This document shows, piece after piece, positions 10,149-21,203 of a DNA stretch of 44,447 nucleotides. This stretch comes from Dimorphilus gyrociliatus. Lineage: Eukaryota > Annelida > Polychaeta > Dinophilidae. Each line of letters opens with the position of its first letter. Position 1 is the stretch's first letter. Location of the stretch: positions 41,739-86,185 of the forward strand of contig CAJFCJ010000094.1 of NCBI GenBank assembly GCA_904063045.1. Direction: 5' to 3'. A model generated the notes under the pieces. That model saw nothing but the letters and a program-made list of their open reading frames with translations, ran no database searches and was not told the DNA's origin. A program made the position numbers and the translations under genes.

Positions 10149-11982
10149 TATAATATCTATATAGAGATATAATATAAATAGCAGTTGAGTTTTTCTAAAT
10201 ATTTAAATAATATTAGTAGCAAACTTGTAATCTAGAAGATACACTTCAAATTACTGACTTTACTTTTGAGTAAAAATGTTCTATTTTTGGGGAGGGGAAA
10301 GGGGATTTTAACCCCCAACCCTAATCTAGTAGTTAATCTTTTTTCAGAGAATCTATAGAATATACAAACAAATTATTGATACACATATATAAATCGGCTG
10401 TCCCATGACCTAGGTAAATAATCAAAAAGTATGATAATTATCTGCTATTACAACTGTTATTTGATATTAAGATTTAACAATGAAACATTTTACAGTACCG
10501 GCGGTAAGTCACTGTAACACCTCAAAAAAAAATACTTTCTTGATTTTTTCTCTATCCGCACTTAAAGAATCAAAATGAGGGATATATTATTATATTTAAT
10601 AATATTCTCCGTATCATTGTAGAAAGAAAATAGATGTTTTTCAAAACTCATCAAACCCCTAACGGATCAACTGGGATTTAAATTCGTAGGATTGCAAAAT
10701 TGTTAGCAATCTGTTGAAAAATTGTTCAAAAATTTATAATCATGCCATTAATGGAGACAAATTTATAACTGTTGGAAATCTATTGGAAAATTGTCTACAA
10801 ATAGAAATAATCAGTCTAAATGAGAATTTTGGAATAAGAAAAGAAACAATTGGATTAAACTTGAATCCACCGCTTAACAAAGAATTTTGATGAAAGATAT
10901 GCTCTATAAGATAACTAAGCAACTAATGTTTGCATGAGGGTCAAGGTTATATTAAGCAACAGATTATATTGTTAAAGTAGAAGCAATAATGTCTTTTTTA
11001 TGTGTTTTTTCAAGAGAGCTTTGTTTTAAAATTATAGTTTTCAACTGAAAAATAACACACCAACTCATGTTTTATGTAGAAATTCAAAGTTAATAGAAAA
11101 TGAAAAGCTAATTATCCAATCAAAAGTTGAAAATACGTTACATCTTTGCGAAATTGAAGTCTTTTTAAGTAAAAACAAAAACGTTATTTAAATAAATATT
11201 TAAATTAACTAACTAATTTACGAATTTTGTAGATAATATCGCTCTATGAAAACCAATTATCTCAAGTTATTTATAGAAAGATACAAATAAATTAAATGAT
11301 GGATTACACCAAACTTTCTCAAAAATTGATTTTCATTGACAAACGATAATACAGGTGGCGCTATCAGTTCGATAACAGACAAGCTTGGAATTTATCGAAT
11401 TTTTCAGTTGCCCTTAATGTAATCTTAATGTTATTTATATGAAAGCTGACAATTGTGTCATCTATCAGATTAAAGCCAGAACAAAGCTAACAAAGTATAA
11501 ACCAGATTCGCTTACTTTTGGCCAAGCTATGATTATTTGGTTTTCCTAAGTGTTGAACTTTGTAACATATTGTTTCTAAAGATAAATATGAACTAGACAG
11601 GTCGCCAACTGTAAAGTGGTGATTGGATATTAGGGACAAACATTCAAGTATATCCTCAATGTTTCATTACAACTGAGATAGTTGTAACTGGAAAGATCAT
11701 CTGGAAGCAACACCCACTGAGACAAACCTTCTCCTTCAACATTGGACGTTAGTGTGGTAACTTGGCAACCTGCTATTAAATACTATCTACTCTGCTATTG
11801 AACTTTTACATTGTTACAAGCTTAAGTATTTTATTTCAAATAAACCATCTAAATTAAACAGCTTGCTTAAAGGTTCGAGTAGAACCAGTACTGTTGTAAC
11901 TTGAAAATGTATAAGTTGGCCAAGCAGGTGCAGTTGACCGGATTATTATTTTGGTTTATTTAATAGTTTGGATAAAGTAAAT
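10149..11982. other. Intergenic; possible leader of the retroelement remnant
   Basis: 10150-11300 shows nothing I can name. From about 11600 the composition becomes less AT-rich and includes AATAAA-type motifs (about 11840) ahead of the gag-like frame, so part could be LTR or leader sequence. I could not find a paired LTR or primer-binding site. Confidence 0.35.
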
Positions 11983-12980
11983 ATGACAGAAGGAGGAAAT
12001 GGAAATGCCACTGGGGTAGTTACATGCTCTTATCCTTCAACCCCAGCAGTTCCAACAATTACAATTCAACCATCAGAAATGTCAGAAAGGCAACAAAGAT
12101 TAATTGAAGACTATGATAGATTGGTGAGTGAAATGAGAAGAAAGAGAATTATTATTCCCCCAGATTTTGGAAATGAACACACAACCCTGCACAGAAACCT
12201 AATGTGGATAATACAACACTAATTCAAACATTAAGAGCTGCTTGGTACTGCCCTCATTGAACTATCCTTGGTTGCAACAATGAAATAAATGAAACTGATA
12301 GAAAGTTTACAAAGAGGATTACAAGAGGATGTTTTCATTTAGTGAACACCTAACATCCTAGATGTCAGACATTGGCAGAATTATATAAAGCTGCCAAGAA
12401 TGCAGAAATCTCATTAAAGCTAACCCAGTGAAAACCAATCACAATGGTGTCCAAGTTGGAAGCTCAAAAGACAAAAAGAGCCCAAAAAACACCAAAGTGA
12501 TAAGCAAAGATGCTTCAACAGAAACCCCAAATTTTTGGAATAGAAAGCATGTACCTGACTACAAAAACACTGCTAAAGAAATATTGTCTGTTTTTCAGAT
12601 AGTGAAGAATCCATTGTCAGTTGTTATAAAGTAAACAATCTGAGAGAAGTTCTTTAATATTTATTGGGCAATTTGAAACTAACACTGGTTTTAAATTTGA
12701 TGTCTTGATAGACTCTGGTAGTGACAGATCTTTCATCTCAAGTTATAAAAACAAATTCAAGGAAAAGCATCCTTCCCAGAACTAACCTTGAAAAACAATA
12801 GAGATGCTTCAGGTAACAGCATAGCGATATGTGGAGAAAATTTTGTTATATTAAGAATTTCAACAGAGGAATTGAATAGCTCTTGAGAATTTAGATTTAC
12901 TATTCCCCAATTCATTCTTCCTTCTCCAAAATTTCCAAATTTGTCAAGTGAAACCATAAATGCTAGATTTTTGCCTCAGC
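11983..12980 (+). pseudogene. LTR retrotransposon gag-protease remnant
   Basis: A gag-like frame opens at 11983 (MTEGGNGNATG..., then a charged QQRLIEDYDRLVSEMRRKR segment). It breaks near 12220, resumes around 12350-12420 (TLAELYKAAKNAEISLKL) and again at 12428-12630. At about 12663-12780 the reading GFKFDVLIDSGSDRSFIS is a retropepsin active site (family form [LI]IDSGAxRSFI), the aspartic protease that matures retroelement polyproteins. Several stops and frame changes separate the blocks, and no reverse transcriptase is seen downstream, so this is a short dead fragment. It does not adjoin the solo LTR and may come from a different element. Confidence 0.65.
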
Positions 12981-13422
12981 ATCAGCCTCTTTAGCCAGAA
13001 TATTCTCATTTCCATTCACACCAAAACAGCTGAACAGCAAAGAATTATGGTTAAACAAGAATAATGTAATTTCGTATTTTACAGATTAACAAATTTCTTG
13101 TTGTATGAAATTTGGGTTTAGGGTCCACAATTCCAAATAAACTTTCAAAGTGATAGGTTAGGGTAAGAAGGCAAAACTGGTCAAATTTTGTCCAGCGTCC
13201 TCCCTCTAAATAACACTTTCCCACTTTAATAAATTGTTACACATGCTCTTCAATTTTCTGTTAATCTCTTGTTATCTCTTATTGATAATCTTATATTAGT
13301 TGATAGTACTATCTGTATCGTGCTAAATCCAACTGTTTTTCATCCAATGAAACCCCCCAATTCGACAATTTTAATGATTTCATTTGAATATTAATCATCT
13401 TCATTTCCTATTCAAAATAGGA
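12981..13422. other. Spacer before the C1q gene
   Basis: Possible further decayed retroelement sequence up to about 13060, then AT-rich DNA with isolated GGTTTAGGG and GGTTAGGG words at about 13120-13160. No gene. Confidence 0.35.
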
Positions 13423-13430
13423 TATATAAA
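13423..13430 (+). promoter_or_regulatory. TATA box of the C1q gene
   Basis: TATATAAA followed 25-35 bp later by TTCACATTCAGT, an initiator-like sequence, and 50 bp later by the ATG at 13473. Confidence 0.45.
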
Positions 13431-13472
13431 AAGGATGAAAGAGATTTGTTTCACATTCAGTAGTGACTAACC

Positions 13473-14757
13473 ATGATATTATATTCTATAACTAGTGAGT
13501 ATTTTTTTGCTTTTTTAACTTTTTTAAGATCGTCAATGCCATATTTTTTTCACTCTTCCCTTCCCTTAGTTTGTGTACTGCGTTTAAAATGTGCTCAGTT
13601 AATGAAAAGCCCAGCAACAGCAAAAACCTTGTAAAACTTCTGCTGACAGCTCTGCTGAAAAATTAGTTTCACTAACAAAATTTTAGAATTTGAGAAATGG
13701 CAAGGTTAAATGAACAAATATTGACATCAATCATCAAAATTTATTTAATTCATCAGATGACTGTCTTGATATAACTAAAACTAGAATGTATTACTCGAAC
13801 ATGACTATGACTGTATCAAAAGCTTCTAGAGCATCGTTTTCTTAGGAGAAAACTGGTAAAGAACTGGAATGACAACATATAATCTAGTTGATGGAAGATA
13901 ATCAATTATTAAACGAAGTATTTATTTATTAACTTCACTAAATACTTTTGTTAAACAAGTCTTTTCTCTATCTATAATGATAAAGAAACGAGATGGGCTG
14001 GCTTTCATTATGATACTGACTGCTATTATTTCGGAGCACGTGACAAAGAGTGGGCAGTTGAAAGTTCCATTTAATTCCGAATAACTGTTGCTTTGAGGGG
14101 ATTTCGTATGCATGAAATCAAATTGAATGTACTCGCCACAGGTCATTATTTTATTGGTGTGTTTGCAGCTTTCAATCCACTATCAGAAGCAGTGTTAACT
14201 CTGGGGAGTAGTGAAAGTTCATTTCATCATTCTATTAAAATCAACCACGTAACACGACATCTGGTCATTGCTTAAACGAGTGTCTTGGCAAATTTGGAAG
14301 CCGAGGAAAATATGGAAATAAAATTGAGCTCTGGAAGTTTATATTTAGATGCTGATTTGCAAACTTCTCTAACTAAATTCAAATAAACCTCACTTTTACA
14401 GTTTTGGAGAAAAAGGCTCAACTTGTAAACCAGATTCCATCAGCTTTTGGCGCAATAAAATTTGATTCGGCCAACACCTGAATTGAAAGTGATCAAAGAT
14501 ATATTGTTCCAAAAACTTGAATTTATTTATATCTGTAAATCTGTCATTCTACAGTAAAAGAGAATTGGAAGAAGCTTACATTGAAATTAATAATGTGAGG
14601 AAGATGATACTCTACAAATATACATTTTACTCTGTTGAAAAATCATCTGCAATGGGTGATGTACCGTTAGAATTGAATAAAGGTGATAAATTGAGAATTG
14701 TTAATAAAGGATGTATAGCAAGTGAAAATGGATTGTTAATTATAATATTGTTATAAT
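13473..14757 (+). pseudogene. Secreted tandem C1q-domain protein, decayed
   Basis: Start exon 13473-13494 (donor GTGAGT), acceptor CTTAG at 13565-13569 and a hydrophobic leader MILYSITICVLRLKC suggest secretion. First C1q-like domain, about 14030-14385: ATGHYFIGVFAAF (the family's G-x-Y-F strand), then VLANLEAEENMEIKLSSGSL (the L-x(3)-G-D-x-V strand). Second, about 14435-14757: AFGAIKFDS, ISVNLSFYSK, VPLELNKGDKLRIVNKG. C1q domains are trimeric extracellular recognition modules abundant in lophotrochozoan immunity. Defects: in-frame TAA at 14272-14274, in-frame TGA after FDSANT (about 14490), and frame changes near 14085 and 14515. Because the domain strands are well kept on both sides of each defect, decay is recent. 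No collagen stalk is seen. Confidence 0.6.
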
Positions 14758-14759
14758 AA

Positions 14760-15207
14760 TATTATAAATATAACTTAAAGTTACAGAAACAGGAGTGAAC
14801 ATTCTCCTGTTCAAACGAATATAAAATTAGTTAAATTAAAAAATATAATAAAATTTGCAATGATCTTGAATCAATCCAAACAGGAAAGGATCATTTGAAA
14901 AATTGTTAAAATGACAAGGTAGATATAGAATAAGAAATGCTTCACCTGTGAAACCTTTTGAAAATGATCTATCAAAGTTAGAGTCAATCAATATTTAAAC
15001 ATTTATAAATGTAAGCTAATAATTAATTTTAAATTAACAAATGTTCACAATGTTTGAAATAATCGTAAAAGAATATGTTTTGTATTCAATGTTGAAATAT
15101 TTTATTCTATGTCATTTTTTGGTATTGTTCTAATATGAATAAAGGACAATGTGTGCACTTAGATATAATGATTTATCAATATTTAGACTTTAGATATAAA
15201 GGTACAT
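14760..15207. other. AT-rich 3' flank, no gene
   Basis: Low-complexity A/T sequence with short palindromic AATATT runs just after the C1q stop; nothing else recognised. Confidence 0.4.
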
Positions 15208-15360
15208 TAGAAAGACTTCTATTTCGTAGGAATTAGAATGGTGGAACTAGAGAAATACTTTTATTTCGTAGGAATTACAATGGTGGAACCATAGAAAGAC
15301 TTTTATTTCGTAGAGTTAGCTTTTAGCACTTTAGAAAGAACTTTATTTCATAGGAAATAG
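15208..15360 (+). repeat. Tandem repeat, about four imperfect ~40-45-bp units
   Basis: Units begin at about 15208, 15247, 15292 and 15331, each with TAGA[GA]A[AG]A.CTT.TATTTCGTAGG; the first two continue with AATTA.AATGGTGGAAC. Units 3 and 4 are shorter and more diverged. A minisatellite. Confidence 0.8.
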
Positions 15361-16326
15361 ACTCTTTGATCATAACAGATGGTGGCTACTTGGGAATAAC
15401 AAAGGAACAAAGAACATGGAAAGGATGCATATCAAACTTGTTACATCTTATTCAATAGCATATGCTGAAGACACAGGCTTAGTTTTCAGTGGCACATTTT
15501 GGCCACATGGCCCTAATCTGAAGATTATATTTTATATGTGTGATATAACAGTCTTTCATATTTTTGTTACATGAGAATTATGAGACTGTCAGATTTCAAC
15601 TTTGTAAGCTTTTGACTAATTGAATTGAAGCTTTGGTAAATGTATAAAAGGCAATACATTTTCCATGGCTTGTCACTTCAGTTCTTTAACTGTTATCTGA
15701 TTGTTTAAACTTACTTGCTTAGAACTAGAAGCTCATTTACTCAATACGTATTCTTTGGATGAAATACTGATATTTTGTACGGTTTCATCCGGGTACGGTT
15801 TCACCCTCTACCAATTGAGTCGTATTTGTTTAAAAAACTTTTTTTATTATTTCATTCATTATTACTTGAACAAATATTGCAGGATATTTGTTTAAATGTT
15901 AATCGATAAAATTGTTTGAGTTTACAAAAGAGAAAAGGATGTGGGTGTTATTTAACAATGACCTTTTCTTTTATCCCAGCATATTTTTTATATCCAACTC
16001 CGTTGTAAATTTGTGTCTTTTGTTGCTTGTTACTGACCCAAAAATAAAGAGAATAATAATAGTTGCAATAGTAACTGGCATGAGGAAAAATGTTTGATCA
16101 GGAAGAAGGTATTTGATTTGTATTTTGGAAAAGAGGTGATGAAAAAAGTTAGGGCAAAAGCCATGATTTGTGTACATTTTCTGTCACATTCGAAAAGTAA
16201 TAAATCTTATTGTTAAAGCAAAATATAAAATTGACTTAGCCAGAGCTTTTTCATAAATCAATTTGCATTACTCACAATAATCTGTGGAGGAGTAGTTTGC
16301 AAATATTTAATTGAGAGAAAATTGTG
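15361..16326. other. Intergenic with one dispersed motif
   Basis: No gene recognised. At 15779-15804 lies a GTGAAACCGTACC-type palindrome-like motif (as its reverse complement) shared with 41849-41874. Open frames here lack similarity to anything I know. Confidence 0.35.
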
Positions 16327-16859
16327 ATGATGATATTTAAAATATTTCTACTATTAATTCTTATTTTAAATTTAAATTTGGTAAAAAAAATGCCAAAGGT
16401 AATCTCTATCATTAATTCTTGATTTCTATTTTTAATTTGAAAATGCTTTACTGCTATTATAGGCGATACTTGTCCAATTGGTTGGATAAGGTATCTTGAT
16501 AGTTGCCTTGGAAAGCTTGAAGATAATTCAGATTCACCTCTAAACATAATTTCTTTATGCTAATGTAACTGTTTTAAAAATTGATTCTGCTAGAAAACTC
16601 CCAGTTATTTAACTATACATTGAATATTCTCAAAAACCCCAATATTTTATTGGTCTATTTAGAAATGTTACTCAAGGAAAGTTTTCTACTGACTTTAATT
16701 GGTTTGATGATACACTACTTCATTTCCATAATTTTGAACCTGGTGAGAATACTCAACCTCTCAACAATGAACTCTATGTAGTCATGGATAGAGATACAGG
16801 AATATGGAGAGATGTAGCATCAACATTTGGAAATTCTGGATACATAAGTGAAATGTAAA
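16327..16859 (+). pseudogene. Signal peptide and C-type lectin domain exons, decayed
   Basis: ATG at 16327 opens MMIFKIFLLLILILNLNL, a clear signal peptide. After an intron the acceptor at about 16460 leads into GDTCPIGWIRYLDSC, the start of a C-type lectin domain. The rest of the fold is recognisable: QYFIGLFRNVTQGKF (family FWIGL), the W-F-D-D segment, EPGENTQPLNNELYVVM (family GEPN..EDCV.M) and TGIWRDV. The three Cys of the second half are replaced (LYVV, DVAS, YIS), so the second canonical disulfide cannot form, and the EPN sugar motif is altered. The first half needs a frame change near 16555, and TAA interrupts at about 16610. The exon ends at a GT donor, GAAAT/GTAAAA (16858). The following fibrinogen and F-lectin exons may belong to the same gene. 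Confidence 0.6.
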
Positions 16860-16940
16860 AAATTTTATAATTTAAAAAAAAAAGAAGAAAAATAACTAAT
16901 CATATATTTTTGTAAAAAAAACAAAAGTTGATAAAAGTGG

Positions 16941-17358
16941 CTTCGGACCATATTGGCATGTTTTAAAGAATTTAAAGATCCTAGAGATTCCATTAAAGTT
17001 CAAAGTTCAAAGACTAGCTGCCTTCAAGTACTATACTAAAGTGTTTTGATGATTGGATTATCCTTGGACAAAAACTGTCGGCATCGCAAAAAACTGGTTT
17101 CTTGTCAAAAACTTGGTCAGATTATAAAAATGGATTTGAAACTAGTAAACCATTCTGGGCTGGTAACCAATTTGCCAATTATTTAACCACTTCTAGACAA
17201 TACAATGGTAGAATTGATATGTGGTCTGAATACGAAAGTCATATGCACAACGAATTTGATGGAATCCCTATTCAGTCAGAAAGTAAATCTTATAGAAAGA
17301 TAATAAATAAATTCAAAAATGGTGGTGCACCTTCAAATGGTGGGCTGTTAAGCTACTA
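16941..17358 (+). pseudogene. Fibrinogen C-terminal (FReD) domain, truncated
   Basis: From about 17037 a clean frame reads DDWIILGQKL...SKTWSDYKNGFETSKPFWAG, the hallmark W-x-[DE]-Y-K-x-G-F-G...F-W-x-G-N core of fibrinogen-related proteins, followed by R-x-D-M-W and a segment matching the Y-x(2)-F-x-[IV]-x(2)-E strand. The domain closes at 17358 after GGAPSNGGLLSY. It therefore lacks the usual C-terminal third with the calcium site (D-x-D-N-D), the CA...GGWWY motif and the ligand pocket. The upstream part (16941-17036) is in another frame. FReD proteins are secreted lectins of innate immunity. Position between C-type and F-type lectin exons on the same strand suggests a composite gene. Confidence 0.65.
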
Positions 17359-17489
17359 AAATCATTTAACATTACAGAAATATCAGTTTTAAATAGGAAA
17401 GATTACTGTTGTATGTAGATAAAATATATAATATAACAAATGGCCCCCAATATATAAAGAGAATAAAATAAATATATAATTAGCTTCAG

Positions 17490-17720
17490 AACTATCCAAC
17501 TTTACAATTTACAAAAAATAATTTCGACACTTCATTATTTAAACTTTGTAAACAATACACTGGAGCTGGTTTAAAACAAGCAATTGAATGCGATCGTAAG
17601 CCTATTCAAAGCTTTTATTTAGGTGTATGGATGACAGGTGATAATCTTAGACTAACATTATGCGAAGTTGAAATAAGAGCACAAACAAAAACTGGTCGAA
17701 TTTTTTTTTCCTTTCGTTAA
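17490..17720 (+). CDS. F-type lectin (fucolectin)-like exon
   Basis: Acceptor TAGCTTCAG ends at 17489. The exon runs in one frame to TAA at 17718-17720 and includes KLCKQYTGAG, IECDRKPIQSFYLGVWM and LRLTLCEVEIRA. The block C..P..S/GRYV.V.......L.LCEVEV.A is diagnostic of the C-terminal half of F-type lectin / F5-8-like domains, which bind fucose. Only this half is visible; the N-terminal strands and the H-R-R fucose motif are not found upstream within the window. It is separated from the FReD frame by about 130 bp, close to an intron length, so it could be the last exon of a C-lectin-FReD-F-lectin gene. Confidence 0.6.
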   Translation, partial: NYPTLQFTKNNFDTSLFKLCKQYTGAGLKQAIECDRKPIQSFYLGVWMTGDNLRLTLCEVEIRAQTKTGRIFFSFR

Positions 17721-17978
17721 AATTCAACAATTAAACTCATTTTTTTGTTTAAAAACAAAAAGCCAAGAAACTTAGCGAAAATCGCCAATCGGATTCAGAC
17801 TGTGCTGAACAGTATACCAGCTGCCTTCCTGATAGCGAAACACAAAGTCTTCAGTCTATATTTATTCTTGTCAATGTTCATCGTATACTATTCGTAAAGA
17901 GCATAAATGTTATCCGGGTAATATGCTTAAAATCAAATATCGCAGATATTAAAAAATATGTCATTTGTTATTGATATA
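17721..17978. other. Short spacer before transposon
   Basis: AT-rich; a short coding-like patch at 17760-17860 (AKKLSENRQSDSDCAEQYTS) resembles an extracellular or Cys-containing tail, but nothing definite. Confidence 0.3.
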
Positions 17979-18193
17979 CTGTATAGGCAAAAAGTCCCCA
18001 GCCACCTTGTAAACTTTTTAGTTTAGATATTAAGCTATACAGAATAACTACTTTTAATTGGTGATAATAATTATTAATATGTAGAAACTAATATCCTTTA
18101 CGAAAAATTATTAAAAAATTGTTTTTGTAATTATGCCTCGAAAAAAGGCGGTAGTTAAAATTGAGTCATCATCATTTAATTAAATATTTTATA

Positions 18194-19336
18194 TTAAATT
18201 TTTTATTTTAAAATTTTCAAAAACAAGGAAGAGAGAAAATTTCGGCCATGTTCCCTGTTCCTGCCCAAAAAATAGATAATTATCAGACAAAAACCCCATT
18301 AATATTTTTCTATGACATTTCCTGAGTAGTGTTAGACAATCAGAGAACAAAAGAACAATAAAAAATTAAAAAATGGGCAAGATAAGTCTTGAAATGAGAC
18401 AGAAAAGGTCAGAATATTGAAAGAGCTGAATATTGCTGGTACAAGTGTGAGATACAACCTAAAAAAGGCAAAAGAATGTTCTTCAATGGAAGACAAACCA
18501 AGATCTGGTCGTCCAAGAAAGATATGCGAATCAGATAAGAGGAATCTGATTATAATTAAAAAAAAACCAATTTTTTTCTGCCAGACAGGCATACAATGAG
18601 TGGAGTATGGCAGGTGAGGTAAGTTTATCTTCTGCTAAGAAGATCCTTTATAAATATGGCTAAAGAGCTATGTGGCAAAGGTGAAACCATTGACCAGCTC
18701 AGGTAACCAAAAGAAGAGAATTCTTTTTGCCAAAAAAATTATTAAAAAAACTGATGAGGAGATAGAAAGCTACACTTTTTCTGATGAATCAACTTTTGAG
18801 CTGTACCCTAAGCAAAAGACAAGAGTAAGATGCAAAACAGGAGTTAAACATCTACCACAATATTGCAGAAAGAGCTTTAAAGCAAAGAACTGCAAGGTAA
18901 TGATTTGGGGAGCTATAAAATGTGATGGTTCCAGAGCTCTAGCATTTTGTGATGAAGCCGTGGATTCACAGCAATACATAGAGATTCTAAAAGATCATCT
19001 ATTGCCTATATACACTAGATAAAACACATTTCAGCAGGATGGGGCAAGATGCCATACCTCGAAAATTTCTAAAACATTCCTCAGAAAAAATAAAATAAAA
19101 TTTATTAAAGATTGGCCTGCCCAAAGTCCAGATATAAATATAATAGAAAACCTTTGGGCAGTGCTTAAAAAGAGGGTTTATACAGATCAATCAAAAAAAG
19201 GTGTTGACTAGTTATCCAAAATAAAGGTTACGCAATAAACTATTAGTTTAAAATTGACATTTGATAAGTTTTTTGGAAACATGGCTGAAATTTTCTCTCC
19301 TCCTTGTTTTTGAAAATTTTAAAATAAAAAATACTG
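18194..19336 (+). mobile_element. Tc1-like DNA transposon, nested
   Basis: Terminal inverted repeats of about 60 bp: left from 18194, right to 19336, both containing ATTTTCAAAAACAAGG followed by AGAGAAAATTTC and GCCATGTT. The right end is the better kept (CAGTATTTTT from the outside). TA dinucleotides flank both ends (18192-18193, 19337-19338), the target duplication expected for the superfamily. The interior is filled by the transposase reading frame on the + strand. Confidence 0.85.
18373..19211 (+). pseudogene. Tc1 transposase, frameshifted
   Basis: N-terminal helix-turn-helix and linker are visible (MGKISLEMRQK; SGRPRKICESDKRNL carries the GRPR AT-hook motif). The catalytic core includes FSDESTFELYPK (first Asp), VMIWGAIKCDGSRAL, FQQDGARCHTSK (second Asp) and WPAQSPDINIIENLWAVLKK (Glu), with 35 residues between the second Asp and the Glu. 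Defects: frame changes near 18415, 18585 and 18660, a stop before FQQD (about 19020) and premature loss of the C-terminus. All three catalytic acids survive although the gene is broken. Confidence 0.8.
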
Positions 19337-19519
19337 TAAAGAAGGAAAAATTTTTTAATGAGTTCTATCTATAAATTTGGTTGTATAAATGTCTTATCCT
19401 TCACTCTAAACAAAAAAAAGATAATTAAGCAAGTCCTGTTAGTTAAATAATTCACTTTTTTCACTCTGAGAACAACCCTGGCCGAGACTTTTTATCAGGA
19501 CTGTATATTTATTTATTTA

Positions 19520-21203
19520 TTGCTATACATCTCTACAACAGAATCGAATATTCATAAAAGAATCAAGATAGCCACTGACAGAGATGACAAGTTAATGGAA
19601 GAGAGATACTTAGAGGGAAAGATGTACAGCAGGATAAGAGATATTGTCTTTCATATAATCTTCTTAATCTTTGTCATTTTGATTTGCTATAGTAATCATA
19701 ATTCTATGATTTATTATCAAAATAAATATGATACCGAAGGTTCAAAAGGTAAAAAATTAAAAATCAAAATACGATCAAAATATACAATTGAATTAAAACA
19801 TAGAAGATGTTCATCAGTAAGACTCTTGCAAAACCAGACTAGAAAAACGCCAATGCAAAGTTATAGATAGTATGAAAATTCTTTTAAAAAATCATACTTG
19901 CTTAGGAAGTTATTTGATTGGTAATAATACTCAAAATTTCTGTAAGAATTTTGGCAATTCTAATACAAATCGAACTGATAATGAGGCATGCATCTACTCA
20001 GCTGATGAGAAAGGGTACTCAACGTCATTAGGTGAAGAAGGATACAAAGCATTAGAAATTGTAAATGAATTGAAAACTTCCGGTTGGTTAGACGGTCAAA
20101 GACCTAGCATTAAATTATACGTAACAATACTAGATCAAGAAATAATCTCCCAGGCAACCTGGTTATTTGAATTCAAACCTGTCGGTGGTATAATACCTAA
20201 GGTTTATAGCGATTCATTAAGATTGTATAGATACACAGGAGTTGGTGGCCTAGTTACAATTATCTTTGAAGGCCTATTTCTTCTAATATAGTTAGCTTTA
20301 ACTATTCAAAGTAATTATCATTTTAAAAAGTATGGTAATATTCCAAATATACTACTCATCCTTTCATTGGTATGTTATATTTGAGCATTTATACGATGTC
20401 TTGAGAACAATTATTGGTGTAAAAGCTGTAGAGAATGTTAAAAATTTGAAGAATGAATTTGTTAATTTATCATTATTCTTTACAGTTTATCAATTCTTTA
20501 TGATATTTATAGGGTTTTGTGGATTTTTTGCCCAACTTTATACATTAACCCTATTAAAACTATCAAGAACAGTATCAATTCTTTTGACTGTAATTAAGAA
20601 GTCAAGTGGAGAGTTAACGTCATTGGCATTTTGTTGTTCTATCATTATTATTGCTTATGCTTGTTGGTGCTACATTAGCCTCGGAACATTTACATATAAA
20701 TATAAAAGCTTTAAATATTCGTGCTACTCACTTCTTGTAACTATTTTTGCTCATTTAAATTTTGAAATATTATCTCAAAATGGCGGTCTTATAGCTAAAA
20801 TCTATATTATATTATATACTTCTATAATGATTTTTTTTGTATTAAATATGTTTATTACAACATTAAACGAGTTCTTATTTTCCGTGAAGATTAATCCAAA
20901 GTTGAATATTGCAAAAGATGATGATTTATTACAATATATCACTAAAATTTTCTCTAGAATGTTGTCAAAGAATTACAAATTCAATGAAAATTTGACACTT
21001 GAATCTCTTAACAATATGAATAAATTTAGAGGTTTTTTGTAAAAATCATTTTATCAATATTTAATGATATTTATATTTCAGAGTTAGATGATAGAATAAA
21101 CTGTCTAGATAAATTTATCTTGTCACATTCGTCTGAAGATCTTGAACTTTTTAAATTTCTACTCAGACTGAAGTCTAAACCAATTTTAGCCGGGGCTGAA
21201 TGA
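19520..21203 (+). pseudogene. Polycystin-2 / PKD2-like cation channel, decayed
   Basis: Reads ERYLEGKMYSRIRDIVFHII (pre-S1/S1), then the large extracellular polycystin domain: NHTCLGSYLI, ACIYSADEKGYSTSLGEEGY, LKTSGWLDGQRPSIKLYVTI (family W-[IL]-D-x-[TR]-x-A) and WLFEFKPVGGIIP. S2-S6 follow, ending with the pore region and S6 (IYIILYTSIMIFFVLNMFIT). A further exon from 21082 (acceptor TTTCAG) adds a Leu-rich tail and ends in TGA at 21201-21203. Family members are ciliary or ER cation channels. Defects: frame change near 19835, in-frame TAG at 20289-20291 inside S2, and frame change near 20340-20380 in S3. The last frame, 20332-21030, is uninterrupted for over 230 codons. Confidence 0.75.

Larger units (their letters stand above)
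17979..19503. mobile_element. Outer Tc1/mariner-type element carrying a nested insertion
   Basis: Left end CTGTATAGGCAAAAAGTCCC after TA (17977-17978); right end, read inward, CAGTCCTGATAAAAAGTCTC before TA (19504-19505). The ends share CA/CTGT...AAAAAGTC and GCCA but are not identical. The left ~80 bp recur almost unchanged at 41617-41696. No transposase of its own is visible; the space between the ends holds a complete Tc1 element (18194-19336). Confidence 0.5.

Noticed and set aside
11865-11890. tRNA T-arm-like GGTTCGAGTAGAACC
   Set aside because: Hairpin loop is five bases and no acceptor, D or anticodon arm can be paired around it.
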